Notes: a model not told the origin generated them from the sequence alone. Shown: positions 1-7,471, numbered from the stretch's first letter. The stretch is 7,767 nt of DNA from Caldithrix sp. (GCA_004357015.1 SMXE01000068.1:1-7767); one strand, 5' to 3'. Translations and numbers: made by a program.

Positions 1-624
1 AAGTTTGTAACGTTTTATTTTAAGGCGCAGGACTATTTGAAACAAAACAGCCGGGCGATCATGTATGGAATCGGGGCGGCTGTGCTCATCACTCTTGCTG
101 GCTTCATCTATTCAAAAAAGCAAGCTGAAAAAGAAGCCAGTGCAGTGGTGGAGTTGACCAAGGCGAAACTGGCCTATTTCGAAAATGACTATGCCAAGGC
201 AATTCCGATTTTGAAGGATTTGGTGGAGAATTACGACGGCAGCAAAGGCAGCAATGAGGGGCTTTTCTATCTCGCAAACGCATATTACGAGTTGAAAAAC
301 TATGTGGATGCCGAGCGGCTTTACCAGCAGTTTCTGAGGAAAGGCAGCGATGATATTTTGCTTTCGTCGGCCATGTCAGGTGTGGCGGCCTGCCTCGAAC
401 AACAGAAAAACTACCCAGTCGCCGCTAAGATGTACGAGGAAGCGGTCAAGAGGTACAATGAGACCTTCGTCGTGCCGCAAAATCTATACGACGCTGCGCG
501 CTGTTATGCACTTGCAGGCGAGAGTGAAGAAGCCAGAAGATTGCTCAACCAGATCATCGAAAACCACTCGAACTCCAGTCTTAAATCCGACGCCGAAGTA
601 CTGCTCGCAGAATTGCTCTCTTAG
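1..624 (+). CDS. Membrane-anchored TPR protein, 5' end probably outside the window
   Basis: The reading frame is open from the first base to the TAG at 622-624, giving 207 visible residues. A TTG at 37 could serve as a start, with a weak CAGGA about 5 bases upstream. However, the codons before it read FVTFYFKAQDYL, which looks like the short cytoplasmic segment that precedes the membrane helix in related TPR proteins, so I favour a start left of the window. A single hydrophobic segment (about residues 21-37, YGIGAAVLITLAGFIY) is followed by a lysine-rich stretch and then by about four TPR-like helix pairs, with patterns such as AKLAYFENDYAKAI, LFYLANAYYELKNY and YDAARCYALAGESEEA. TPR arrays mediate protein-protein contacts. 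The TPR part would lie on the far side of the membrane if the N-terminus is cytoplasmic. The partner is unknown. The gene is separated from rimP by a promoter and hairpin, so it is probably a different transcription unit. Confidence 0.8.
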   Translation, partial: KFVTFYFKAQDYLKQNSRAIMYGIGAAVLITLAGFIYSKKQAEKEASAVVELTKAKLAYFENDYAKAIPILKDLVENYDGSKGSNEGLFYLANAYYELKNYVDAERLYQQFLRKGSDDILLSSAMSGVAACLEQQKNYPVAAKMYEEAVKRYNETFVVPQNLYDAARCYALAGESEEARRLLNQIIENHSNSSLKSDAEVLLAELLS

Positions 625-658
625 TCTTGTTCAATTTTGCCGTACTGGCAGAATTTGC

Positions 659-689
659 TTGCATAAATTGGATATTTTTGTTATCTTCG
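659..689 (+). promoter_or_regulatory. Putative promoter of the rimP-nusA-infB operon
   Basis: TTG at 659-661 is followed after 20 bases by TATCTTCG at 682-689, close to the Bacteroidota-type pair (TTTG near -33, TAnnTTTG near -7). Read as a sigma70-type promoter, TTGCAT (659-664) and TATCTT (682-687) are 17 bases apart but match the consensus only moderately. Both readings place the transcription start at about 692-695. The region is AT-rich and lies in the only real intergenic gap before the operon. This is a pattern match only. Confidence 0.5.
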
Positions 690-695
690 TTGCTG

Positions 696-722
696 AAAGT
701 GGGTCATATGACCCACTTTTTT
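696..722 (+). terminator. Perfect hairpin with T-run upstream of rimP (terminator or leader attenuator)
   Basis: AAAGTGGGTCAT at 696-707 is exactly mirrored by ATGACCCACTTT at 708-719, a 24-base perfect dyad. The transcript can fold into a stem of about 10 bp with a CATA or AUAU-type loop, and the T-run at 717-722 gives the form of an intrinsic terminator. Only three A residues precede the stem, so it looks one-directional (+ strand). It could end transcription of the TPR gene, whose stop lies about 70 bases upstream. It also lies just downstream of the predicted rimP promoter, so it may act as a 5' leader structure or attenuator. Confidence 0.75.
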
Positions 723-748
723 GTTGTGTACCAATTTAAGTTGACATT

Positions 749-1195
749 ATGGATTTAGCCACGCGGTTGGAAACGATCATTCAGCCCATACTCGATGCAG
801 AAAATATGGAGTTGGTAGAGTTGGAATTAAAGGGGAGGGAGGGCAGTCAAATCCTCAAGGTTTTCATCGATGGAGAAGCAGGAGTTACGCTGGACAAGTG
901 TAGCGTGGTGAGCCGGCTTATTTCCGATCACCTTGATATTGAGGATTTAATTTCGGGCAAATACACATTGCAGGTTTCTTCACCCGGAATCACCCGGCCG
1001 TTGCGAACAGCGCGGGACTTTAGGAGGAATCTGAACAAAGAGGTTGAGATTTTGATTGACGAGGAAAAGCCAGCGTGGTTTTGCGGGATCGTCATCGATG
1101 TAAGTGACAGCACAATCGCCATAAAGGGCAAGAAGGAAACGCGCGATATTCCAATTTCGAGAATTAAGCATGGTAAGCTCAATCCGCCATGGTAA
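749..1195 (+). CDS. rimP: Ribosome maturation factor RimP
   Basis: This 148-residue protein is of normal length for RimP, a cytoplasmic factor needed for late maturation of the 30S subunit. The N-terminal alpha/beta domain (about residues 1-85) contains LKVFID (36-41) and the family signature YTLQVSSPGITRPL (72-85), matching the usual Y-x-L-E-V-S-S-P-G-x-x-R-P-L. The C-terminal part (about 90-148) corresponds to the small SH3-like barrel domain. The ATG at 749 is supported by the typical N-terminus (LETIIQPILDAENMELVELEL). No SD sequence is visible before it, only TTTAAG. It is the first gene of the operon and lies 27 bases after the hairpin. nusA follows after 32 bases, the usual arrangement. 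Confidence 0.96.
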   Translation: MDLATRLETIIQPILDAENMELVELELKGREGSQILKVFIDGEAGVTLDKCSVVSRLISDHLDIEDLISGKYTLQVSSPGITRPLRTARDFRRNLNKEVEILIDEEKPAWFCGIVIDVSDSTIAIKGKKETRDIPISRIKHGKLNPPW

Positions 1196-1208
1196 CAGCC
1201 ATAATAAC

Positions 1209-1215
1209 AGGAGGT
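1209..1215 (+). promoter_or_regulatory. Shine-Dalgarno sequence of nusA
   Basis: AGGAGGT is a near-perfect SD core. Thirteen bases separate AGGAGG from the nusA ATG at 1228, longer than the usual 5-9. An in-frame TAG at 1219-1221 rules out an earlier nusA start, and no ATG, GTG or TTG lies closer to the SD. Confidence 0.7.
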
Positions 1216-1227
1216 AAGTAGATCAAG

Positions 1228-2508
1228 ATGAAAAGCGAAATCGTAGAAGCCTTTTCGCAAATCGCCAAGGAAAAGAACATTGAAAGGGAGTTACTGGGCG
1301 AAATCCTGGAAAGTACGATTTTGTCGATCATTAAGAAGAAGTACGGCAAGGCAGACAATTTTGAGATCTTCGTAAGCATGGATAAAGGCGAAATCGAGAT
1401 ATATCAAAACAAGATCATCGTTGAGGAAATAGAGGATGAGGTTGCTGAAATCGACCTCGTATCGGCGCGCCGTGTTGAGCCCGATCTTGAAATTGGCGAC
1501 GAGTTCATCGAGATCGTGGATCCAAAAAGCTTCGGCCGGCGGCTGATCGTTTCGGCGAAGCAAAACCTCAACCAGAAGCTTAAGGATGCTGAACGGGATA
1601 TTCTTTACGAAGAATACAGTAGGCGGATCGGTGAAATCCTGGTTGGCGACGTGCGTCAGATCAACCGTAACGAAATTTATCTGAACATCGATAAAACCGA
1701 GGTCATTCTAAGACGCAACGAGCAGATTCATAATGAGCGGTACCGCCGTGGCGACAATGTTAGAGCAATCGTCAAGTCTGTCGAAAAGAGCAGCAGGGGT
1801 CTCGAAATCATTGTATCTCGATCTGACCCGAAGATTCTCATGCGACTGTTTGAGTTGGAAGTGCCGGAAATCTACGATGGTATTATCGAAATCAAAAGCG
1901 TGGCGAGAGAGCCCGGAGAAAGGGCAAAGATTGCCGTGGTTTCCAATGACAAGCGGATCGACGCTTTGGGTGCGTGCGTGGGCATGAAAGGCATCCGGAT
2001 TCAGTCCATTAGCAAAGAACTTAATAATGAGAAGATCGATGTGATAAACTGGCACATGGATGCCGGCATCTTCATTTCAAGGTCGCTGAGTCCGGCGAAA
2101 GTTTACAAGGTCATCGTTGATCGGAACAAAAAGAAAGCGATCGCTGTGCTCTCCGATGATCAGATTTCGTTAGCCATTGGCAGGGGCGGGCAAAACCGGC
2201 GCCTGGCGTCACGTTTATCCGGCTTCGAGATTGAAATAATCAAGGAATCGGAGTACAAGCAGATCATGGAAATCCAATTGACGGGTGGCGATGATGGCGA
2301 GCCAGAAGCGGTTGCCGAGAGCGGCGACAAAAAGGCAGAAGCGCTGAGTGAAGTTTCGGGTTTGACCGCCGGCCTGCTGAAAAAACTATCTGCGGGTGGG
2401 TTTAGCACGGTGAGCGAAGTGAGGGCAGCGGGTGTCGATGGCCTGATGAAACTTCCCGGCGTTGGCGAGAAAACAGCGTCCAAAATTTTCGATCTGGTTA
2501 ACGTTTGA
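1228..2508 (+). CDS. nusA: Transcription elongation/termination factor NusA
   Basis: A 426-residue protein that binds RNA polymerase and nascent RNA and modulates pausing, termination and antitermination, including on rRNA operons. The domain order is complete. The N-terminal RNA polymerase-binding domain is at about 1-128. An S1 domain follows at about 134-200 (GEILVGDVRQINRNEIYLNI onward). KH1 carries the invariant-type block DALGACVGMKG (245-255) and KH2 carries SLAIGRGGQNRRLASRL (314-330). An acidic/Ala-rich linker (about 352-374) leads to a C-terminal helix-hairpin-helix region (about 375-426) with LPGVGEKTASKI. This tail corresponds in position to the C-terminal repeats of other NusA proteins but has room for only one compact unit. 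The start is the ATG after the strong SD at 1209-1215. infB begins 7 bases after the stop, so the two are probably translated in tandem. Confidence 0.97.
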   Translation: MKSEIVEAFSQIAKEKNIERELLGEILESTILSIIKKKYGKADNFEIFVSMDKGEIEIYQNKIIVEEIEDEVAEIDLVSARRVEPDLEIGDEFIEIVDPKSFGRRLIVSAKQNLNQKLKDAERDILYEEYSRRIGEILVGDVRQINRNEIYLNIDKTEVILRRNEQIHNERYRRGDNVRAIVKSVEKSSRGLEIIVSRSDPKILMRLFELEVPEIYDGIIEIKSVAREPGERAKIAVVSNDKRIDALGACVGMKGIRIQSISKELNNEKIDVINWHMDAGIFISRSLSPAKVYKVIVDRNKKKAIAVLSDDQISLAIGRGGQNRRLASRLSGFEIEIIKESEYKQIMEIQLTGGDDGEPEAVAESGDKKAEALSEVSGLTAGLLKKLSAGGFSTVSEVRAAGVDGLMKLPGVGEKTASKIFDLVNV

Positions 2509-2515
2509 ATTGAGG

Positions 2516-5161
2516 ATGGAAAAAATAATAAACGTGGAGCAAACGGATTTGGGCAAAAAACGAAGAGTTTTTCAGGTAGCGCGAGAACTCAGTCTTTCCA
2601 ATGAGGCGGTCATTGATTTCCTCGGCAAGATGGATAAATCGATCCGTACTCAAATGAGCTCGGTTTCCAATGAGTTGTATGAGAAAATCTGCAATATGTA
2701 CAAAAGTGAAGCCACCCCAGCAGAAGGCTCCTCTGACCTGCGGCAGCAGATCAAAGAACGCCAGATGTTAGAAGAACTCCGTCGCAACAAGGCAAAAATG
2801 GAACTTGAAGAACGGATTCGTTTCGCGACTCAACTCGCTGAGGAGCGTCCGCAGCGCCTGAGGAAGACTAAGGAGCTCCAAGAAGAAAAGCAGAGGCTGC
2901 AAGAGGAAGCCAAAGCTGCCGCCCAAGAAGCCGCTGAAAAGGAGACTCAGGAAGGGTTGTCCGTTGTTGAAATGATCTCAAAGGCGAAAAAGGAGATCGA
3001 GGAGAAAGAAAAAGCTGCCGCACAAGCTTCTGGAGTAAAAGAAACTAAGAAGACAAGAACCAAAAAGGTCGGGGAAGCCGAAATTGCAGACAAAGATTCT
3101 GCAATTGAGCAGGTCGGTGAGGAACAAGAAGCAGCCGCAATCACAGAAGATGCAGCGCCTGTCGAAGCAAAGGCCGGGACTGAGAAGAAAGATGCTGAGA
3201 AACCCACGGCCGGTACCGCAACAACCACTGGCAATGACAAACAAAAGCGAAAAGGCAAAAAGAAGAAAAAGCGTAGAATTAGCGAGGAGGAAATTCAGGC
3301 GAACATTCGGCAGACCCTGGCTAAGATCGGAGAAGTTAAAAGCAAACGGCGTCGCAAGAGGAGCAAAGCCGGCGACGGCGATGAGTTTGAAGAGGATGTC
3401 AATATTATAAAGGTAAGCGAATTCGTATCTGTGGCCGAGCTGGCAGATATACTGGATGTAGGGGCGGGTGAAGTACTCACTAAGTGTCTCGAACTTGGTT
3501 TGATGGTTTCCATCAACCAGCGTCTTGATATGGACGCTATTGAAGCAGTGGCGGATGAGTTTGAGTATGAGGTTGAGAAGATAGAGGAGTACGGGGCAGA
3601 GCTTATCGACAAGTACGAAGAAACAGAGGCAGATAGAGAAGCGGCCGTTCACCGTCCCCCAGTTGTAACAATCATGGGACACGTTGACCACGGCAAAACC
3701 TCACTACTAGACTTCATCCGAAAAAGTAACATCATTTCTGGCGAGGCTGGCGGTATTACGCAGCATATCGGCGCTTATGAAGTCAGTTTTAACGGTAAGG
3801 AGATAACTTTCCTCGACACGCCGGGTCACGAAGCATTTACGGCCATGCGTGCCCGCGGCGCCCAGATCACTGACCTTGTTGTTTTGGTCGTGGCTGCCGA
3901 TGACGGTGTGCAACCGCAAACGGTGGAAGCGATTAACCATGCTCTTGCCGCAGGCGTACCGCTTGTGGTGGCGATAAACAAGGTGGATAAGCCTAATGCG
4001 AACCCGGAAATGATAAAGAAGCAGCTAGGCGATCAAAACATCCTCGTCGAAGAGTGGGGCGGAAAATATCAGACCGCAGAAATCTCCGCAAAAACCGGCC
4101 AGAACATCGACCGACTCATGGAGTTGATTCTGCTCGAAGCTGAAATTCTTGAACTGAAGGCGAATCCTGATCGGACAGCGCGCGGCGTTGTTATCGAGTC
4201 GAAACTTGACAAAGGCAAGGGCGCTGTGGCGACCGTGCTGGTGGAGACAGGTACATTGAAGGTTGGGGACTTGTTTGTCGCAGGCAATTTCAGTGGCAAA
4301 GTACGTGCACTGTATGACGAACGAAACCATAAAGTCAAAGCCGCGCTGCCAGCCGCACCTGTTCAGGTCATCGGATTCGACGGCGTACCGCAGGCAGGCG
4401 ACACCTTCATCGTCATGGATACGGAGAGCGAAGTTCGCGAGATCAGCAGAAAGAGGAAGCAGCTAAAGCGCGAACAGGATTTCCGCCGCAGTCACGCTAT
4501 CACACTTGACCAAATCGGCAAAGAGATCAAAGAAGGCCGCGTGAAAGAACTCAACATTGTTCTGAAGGCCGACGTTGACGGTTCGAACGAGGCGCTGACG
4601 GACGTCCTCATGAAAGTGTCCAATACCGAAGTGAGCGTTAAGGTCATCCACAAGGCCGTGGGTGGCATTTCCGAGTCAGACGTGCTGCTGGCCTCCGCCT
4701 CCAAGGCCATCATTATCGGCTTCAACGTCAGGCCGACGGTGCAGGCTCGCGAGCTGGCAAAAAAAGAAGAAATCGATATCAGGCTCTACGATGTCATCTA
4801 TGCGGTGGCAGAAGATATCAGAGCCGCTCTGGAAGGAATGCTGGATCCGGAAATCACCGATGAGTTGACCTCAACAATCGAAGTGCGCGAAACATTTAAG
4901 GTGCCCAAAGTCGGTACCATCGCGGGGAGTTTCGTTGTTTCCGGCAAAGCGTCCCGAAGCGATTTTGCCAGAATTTATCGGGATGACAAGCTTCTATATG
5001 AGACGAAAATCAGCACATTGAAGCGTTTCAAGGAGGACGTGCGTGAGGTTCAGTCGAATTTCGAATGCGGCATCTGTCTCGACGGTTTCGATGATATCAA
5101 GGTTGGAGACGTGATTGAGACCTACCGCAAAATTGAAACAGCGAGAAAATTAGAGGCCTGA
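2516..5161 (+). CDS. infB: Translation initiation factor IF2
   Basis: IF2 is the GTPase that brings initiator fMet-tRNA to the 30S subunit and promotes 50S joining. From the ATG at 2516 it has 881 residues, close to long-form IF2 of other bacteria. An IF2N-type subdomain lies at about 15-62 ([13 protein letters not shown]). A long Lys/Glu/Ala-rich, probably coiled or disordered linker runs from about 65 to 250. A basic segment follows (about 254-285, [15 protein letters not shown] then KRRRKRSK), and a second IF2N-like subdomain at about 302-352. The G domain has G1 GHVDHGKT (388-395), G2 GGITQHIG (412-419), G3 DTPGH (434-438), G4 NKVD (488-491) and G5 SAK (524-526). Domains II-IV follow, ending in the typical [17 protein letters not shown]. 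The frame is open further upstream to 2462 inside nusA, but those codons overlap conserved nusA sequence. GAGG directly abuts the ATG, so there is no well-spaced SD. A GTG (2534) or TTG (2546) start remains possible. Confidence 0.97.
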   Translation: MEKIINVEQTDLGKKRRVFQVARELSLSNEAVIDFLGKMDKSIRTQMSSVSNELYEKICNMYKSEATPAEGSSDLRQQIKERQMLEELRRNKAKMELEERIRFATQLAEERPQRLRKTKELQEEKQRLQEEAKAAAQEAAEKETQEGLSVVEMISKAKKEIEEKEKAAAQASGVKETKKTRTKKVGEAEIADKDSAIEQVGEEQEAAAITEDAAPVEAKAGTEKKDAEKPTAGTATTTGNDKQKRKGKKKKKRRISEEEIQANIRQTLAKIGEVKSKRRRKRSKAGDGDEFEEDVNIIKVSEFVSVAELADILDVGAGEVLTKCLELGLMVSINQRLDMDAIEAVADEFEYEVEKIEEYGAELIDKYEETEADREAAVHRPPVVTIMGHVDHGKTSLLDFIRKSNIISGEAGGITQHIGAYEVSFNGKEITFLDTPGHEAFTAMRARGAQITDLVVLVVAADDGVQPQTVEAINHALAAGVPLVVAINKVDKPNANPEMIKKQLGDQNILVEEWGGKYQTAEISAKTGQNIDRLMELILLEAEILELKANPDRTARGVVIESKLDKGKGAVATVLVETGTLKVGDLFVAGNFSGKVRALYDERNHKVKAALPAAPVQVIGFDGVPQAGDTFIVMDTESEVREISRKRKQLKREQDFRRSHAITLDQIGKEIKEGRVKELNIVLKADVDGSNEALTDVLMKVSNTEVSVKVIHKAVGGISESDVLLASASKAIIIGFNVRPTVQARELAKKEEIDIRLYDVIYAVAEDIRAALEGMLDPEITDELTSTIEVRETFKVPKVGTIAGSFVVSGKASRSDFARIYRDDKLLYETKISTLKRFKEDVREVQSNFECGICLDGFDDIKVGDVIETYRKIETARKLEA

Positions 5162-5168
5162 TCTTAGA

Positions 5169-5450
5169 ATGGTCGTGGGCATCTGCAGGGTGGAAGTCTT
5201 TGTCCCGGAAAGCGATTCGCTAAAGACGAAACGGCGCGCATTGACCAGCCTGAAACAGAGAATACGGAATAAGTTTAACGTGTCTGTGGCCGAGGTGGAC
5301 AACTACGAAAAATGGCAGAGGATCTCTCTTGGGATCGCGATGGTCACCAACGAGCATCGATTTGTCGATCGTGTAATTGGTGAGATTCTCAAGCTTATCG
5401 AAAGCGACTCACGCATAGAGATACTCGAACATTCGGTGGAGTTGTTCTAA
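5169..5450 (+). CDS. ylxP: DUF503 family protein (YlxP-like)
   Basis: A 93-residue protein of full family length. Recognisable family features are the N-terminal strand VVGICRVEVFVPES, SLKTKRR (17-23), the block FNVSVAEVD (36-44) with WQR (49-51), and a C-terminal helix/strand (residues about 62-92). It appears to be a small cytoplasmic alpha/beta protein with no signal peptide or membrane segment. The family occurs between infB and rbfA in many bacteria, as ylxP does in Bacillus. That suggests a role in ribosome biogenesis or RNA metabolism, but I know of no firmly established biochemical activity and none can be read from the sequence. It starts 7 bases after infB without a clear SD, which fits translational coupling. 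Confidence 0.9.
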   Translation: MVVGICRVEVFVPESDSLKTKRRALTSLKQRIRNKFNVSVAEVDNYEKWQRISLGIAMVTNEHRFVDRVIGEILKLIESDSRIEILEHSVELF

Positions 5451-5461
5451 GGCAGTGGCAA

Positions 5462-5815
5462 ATGGCAGATATTAAGCGATGGCGAAGAGTGGCTGAACTC
5501 CTGCGGCATGAGATCAACCACATAATGAGCAGAGATCTCAAGGATCCTTTGGTCGGGATGGTCAACGTGTCGCAGGTGATGTTGAGCAAAGATCTTAAGT
5601 TTGCTAAGATCTACGTCAGCATTCTTGGCAAAGAGAGTTCCGTTGAAGATTCTATCAATGGACTTACCCGTGCAAAGAACTTTATCCGCAGCGAATTAGG
5701 GCATCGTCTCGATCTGCGCTCCATCCCGGAACTCATATTTGTGCATGATGACTCGGTCCGGTACGCGCAGAGCATTGAAGTGCTCCTCGAAAAAATTCAT
5801 CGTGAGGACAGCTGA
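5462..5815 (+). CDS. rbfA: 30S ribosome-binding factor RbfA
   Basis: A 117-residue protein of usual length. RbfA is a single KH-like domain protein that binds immature 30S subunits near the 16S rRNA 5' end and supports 17S-to-16S rRNA maturation, especially in the cold. The family pattern is present throughout: RRVAELLRHEINHIM (8-22), DPLVGMVNVSQVMLSKDLKFAKIYVSI (28-54, shown here only as landmarks), AKNFIRSELGHRLDLRSIPEL (71-91) and HDDSVRYAQSIEVLLEKI (95-112). The ATG at 5462 fits the conserved N-terminus and has AAGG about 9 bases upstream. The gap to DUF503 is 11 bases. The stop codon directly abuts the truB start. Confidence 0.95.
   Translation: MADIKRWRRVAELLRHEINHIMSRDLKDPLVGMVNVSQVMLSKDLKFAKIYVSILGKESSVEDSINGLTRAKNFIRSELGHRLDLRSIPELIFVHDDSVRYAQSIEVLLEKIHREDS
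5804..5808 (+). promoter_or_regulatory. Shine-Dalgarno sequence of truB inside the rbfA 3' end
   Basis: GAGGA lies 7 bases before the TTG at 5816 and inside the last codons of rbfA. The good spacing supports TTG as the truB start and implies that translation of rbfA and truB is coupled. Confidence 0.65.
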
Positions 5816-6523
5816 TTGCAGACCGTTGCCTTTTCACAACCCTTTACAAAAGCACATGCTGAATTCGAAAACGGCAAGGTTCTGAATATCAATAAGCCCG
5901 AAGGCTGGACCTCCTTTGATGTCGTTAAGAAGATTCGCAGCACGATCCGTGTAAAGAAGGTCGGGCATGCCGGTACGCTGGATCCTTTTGCCACAGGCGT
6001 CTTGCTGGTCTGTACGGGTCGTGCCACCAAGCAGGTGGAGGATCTGATGCAACTGGAAAAGGAGTACGTAGCCGAACTCGAACTTGGGAAAACCACGGAT
6101 TCGTTTGACCGTACGGGAAAAATTCTATCGGAAACTGAAGTCGGCCAGTTAACTGAGACAGAAATACAGGATGTATGCGCCCAGTTTGAAGGAGAAACCT
6201 TGCAAACGCCACCCATGTATTCTGCGCTAAAGATCAATGGCCAACGGTTGTATGAACTTGCACGCAAGGGCATTACGGTTGAGCGCAGGCCGCGGAAGAT
6301 CAACATTTATCGATTGGATGTGCTCAACATGGAGATCCCGTCGGTGACGGTGCGCGTGGTTTGCTCCAGAGGAACTTACGTACGGGCACTCGCGCATGAC
6401 ATAGGCGAGAGATTAGGATGCGGGGCGTACCTGAAGGCTCTCGTACGCAGCCGCATCGGCTCTTATCGGCTGGCGGATGCCATGACAATTGAAGAATTCA
6501 CAACATACTACAGGCAGCGATAG
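5816..6523 (+). CDS. truB: tRNA pseudouridine(55) synthase TruB
   Basis: TruB converts U55 in the T-loop of elongator tRNAs to pseudouridine. The 235-residue product has the motifs of the family: NINKPEGWTSFDVV (24-37), catalytic Asp56 within GHAGTLDPFATG (50-61), Tyr84 in KEYVAELELG, PPMYSALK (132-139), SRGTYVRALAHDIG (184-197) and LVRSRIGSY (209-217). It ends soon after the catalytic domain, so the C-terminal PUA-like domain of longer TruB proteins (about 300 residues) is absent or minimal, as is common in the FCB group. The start is a TTG directly after the rbfA stop, chosen because of its well-placed SD and because the next plausible start would cut into the conserved core. ribF follows after 9 bases. 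Confidence 0.95.
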   Translation: MQTVAFSQPFTKAHAEFENGKVLNINKPEGWTSFDVVKKIRSTIRVKKVGHAGTLDPFATGVLLVCTGRATKQVEDLMQLEKEYVAELELGKTTDSFDRTGKILSETEVGQLTETEIQDVCAQFEGETLQTPPMYSALKINGQRLYELARKGITVERRPRKINIYRLDVLNMEIPSVTVRVVCSRGTYVRALAHDIGERLGCGAYLKALVRSRIGSYRLADAMTIEEFTTYYRQR

Positions 6524-6532
6524 CAGAAGTCG

Positions 6533-7471
6533 ATGGAAGTTTTCCGAGAACTTGAGAGTGTACAGAAAGAGAAAAATGCAGTTATTACTGTCGGGACATT
6601 CGACGGTGTTCACCTTGGACATGTTTTTGTCATCAATTCATTGCTGGAACGCGCGCACCGGGGCGGTGCAGCGGCTACACTTGTTACCTTTGATCCCCAT
6701 CCGAAATTGGTTCTGAACCCGCCTGCAGCAGCGACAATTTCCATTTTAACAACCCTCGATGAAAAACTGGTAATTCTGGAAGAATTGGGTTTGGACCGCG
6801 TGGTTGTGCTTAAATTCACACGGGATTTTTCAAGAACGTCTTCGGAGGAATTTTTAAAAAACCTGCTTTTTGAGAAAATCGGTTTCAAGGAAATTGTCAT
6901 CGGTTACGATCATGGCTTTGGCCGGGATCGAAAAGGCAGTGTAGCAACTGCGAAGGAGATTGCAAAGAAACTCGACTTCGCAGTTACGGAGTTACCTAAA
7001 TATAAAAACAAGCTTGGTGATGTTAACAGTTCGTCGATTAGGAGCTACTTGGAAACCGGGGACGTTGAAAAAGCGCGCCTGGTATTGGGCCGACATTACG
7101 TTTTGAACGGAATGGTTACGCACGGCGACGGGCGTGGCAAGAATTTGAATTATCCCACTGCCAACATTACCGTAACGCGCCAGGAAAAGCTGATACCCGG
7201 CACCGGAGTTTACGCCGTTCATGTGCAAGTTGGTGGCCAGCGTCTTAACGGGATGATGAACATCGGGGTGCGTCCCACGTTCAATGGCGCGGCTCCCACG
7301 CTGGAAGTACACATATTTGACTTTGAGGAAGACGTGTACGGCCAGGAGATTCAAATCAAGTTTGTCACCCGGCTTAGGGATGAAATTCGTTTTGATAGCT
7401 CTACCATGTTGGTTGAACAGTTAGATCATGATAAAGAAAAGTGTCTTGAAATATTTTCACATGTAATGTAG
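6533..7471 (+). CDS. ribF: Bifunctional riboflavin kinase / FAD synthetase
   Basis: A 312-residue cytoplasmic enzyme that phosphorylates riboflavin to FMN and adenylates FMN to FAD. The N-terminal nucleotidyltransferase domain (about 1-185) shows [10 protein letters not shown] (21-30), TFDPHP (52-57), [14 protein letters not shown] (122-135) and SSSIR (166-170). The C-terminal kinase domain (about 186-312) shows [13 protein letters not shown] (200-212), GVYAVHV (225-231), NIGVRPTF (243-250) and [13 protein letters not shown] (258-270). Both domains look complete and in frame. The position after GHLGH-type motif usually held by Gln is Val here, a minor deviation. ATG at 6533 has no strong SD (AGAAG nearby). 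The truB-ribF-rpsO order is common in bacteria. Confidence 0.96.
   Translation: MEVFRELESVQKEKNAVITVGTFDGVHLGHVFVINSLLERAHRGGAAATLVTFDPHPKLVLNPPAAATISILTTLDEKLVILEELGLDRVVVLKFTRDFSRTSSEEFLKNLLFEKIGFKEIVIGYDHGFGRDRKGSVATAKEIAKKLDFAVTELPKYKNKLGDVNSSSIRSYLETGDVEKARLVLGRHYVLNGMVTHGDGRGKNLNYPTANITVTRQEKLIPGTGVYAVHVQVGGQRLNGMMNIGVRPTFNGAAPTLEVHIFDFEEDVYGQEIQIKFVTRLRDEIRFDSSTMLVEQLDHDKEKCLEIFSHVM

Noticed and set aside
646..662. Possible sigma54 promoter (TGGCAGAATTTGC)
   Set aside because: The GG and GC dinucleotides are 10 bases apart (14 for the next GC) instead of the required 12, and no activator context is visible.
350..739. 129-residue + strand reading frame overlapping the TPR gene and the rimP leader
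   Set aside because: It lies in a shifted frame over the TPR coding sequence, has an Arg/Cys-rich composition typical of shadow frames, and runs through the promoter/hairpin region.
2462..2515. N-terminal extension of IF2 into the nusA 3' end
   Set aside because: These 18 codons overlap the conserved NusA helix-hairpin-helix region. The ATG at 2516 gives a normal IF2 N-terminus after a 7-base gap.
3285..3307. AGGAGG inside infB as the ribosome-binding site for a shorter IF2 isoform
   Set aside because: Only ATT codons lie in frame nearby, and the AGGAGG simply encodes conserved Glu residues of the EEEIQ motif. Internal IF2 starts remain possible elsewhere but none is clear.
2978..3691. 237-residue open frame on the - strand inside infB
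   Set aside because: It is antisense to the Lys/Glu-rich linker of IF2, whose codons read as Phe/Leu/Ser/Cys on the other strand. It has no recognisable domain and no initiation signals.
5031..5041. AGGAGG followed by an in-frame GTG near the infB 3' end
   Set aside because: The spacing is only 2 bases, the resulting peptide would be about 40 residues, and the sequence is explained by the conserved FKEDVREV motif of IF2.
7446..7467. Internal promoter before rpsO (TTGAAA and TGTAAT)
   Set aside because: The elements are only 10 bases apart instead of about 17, so they do not form a usable sigma70-type promoter.
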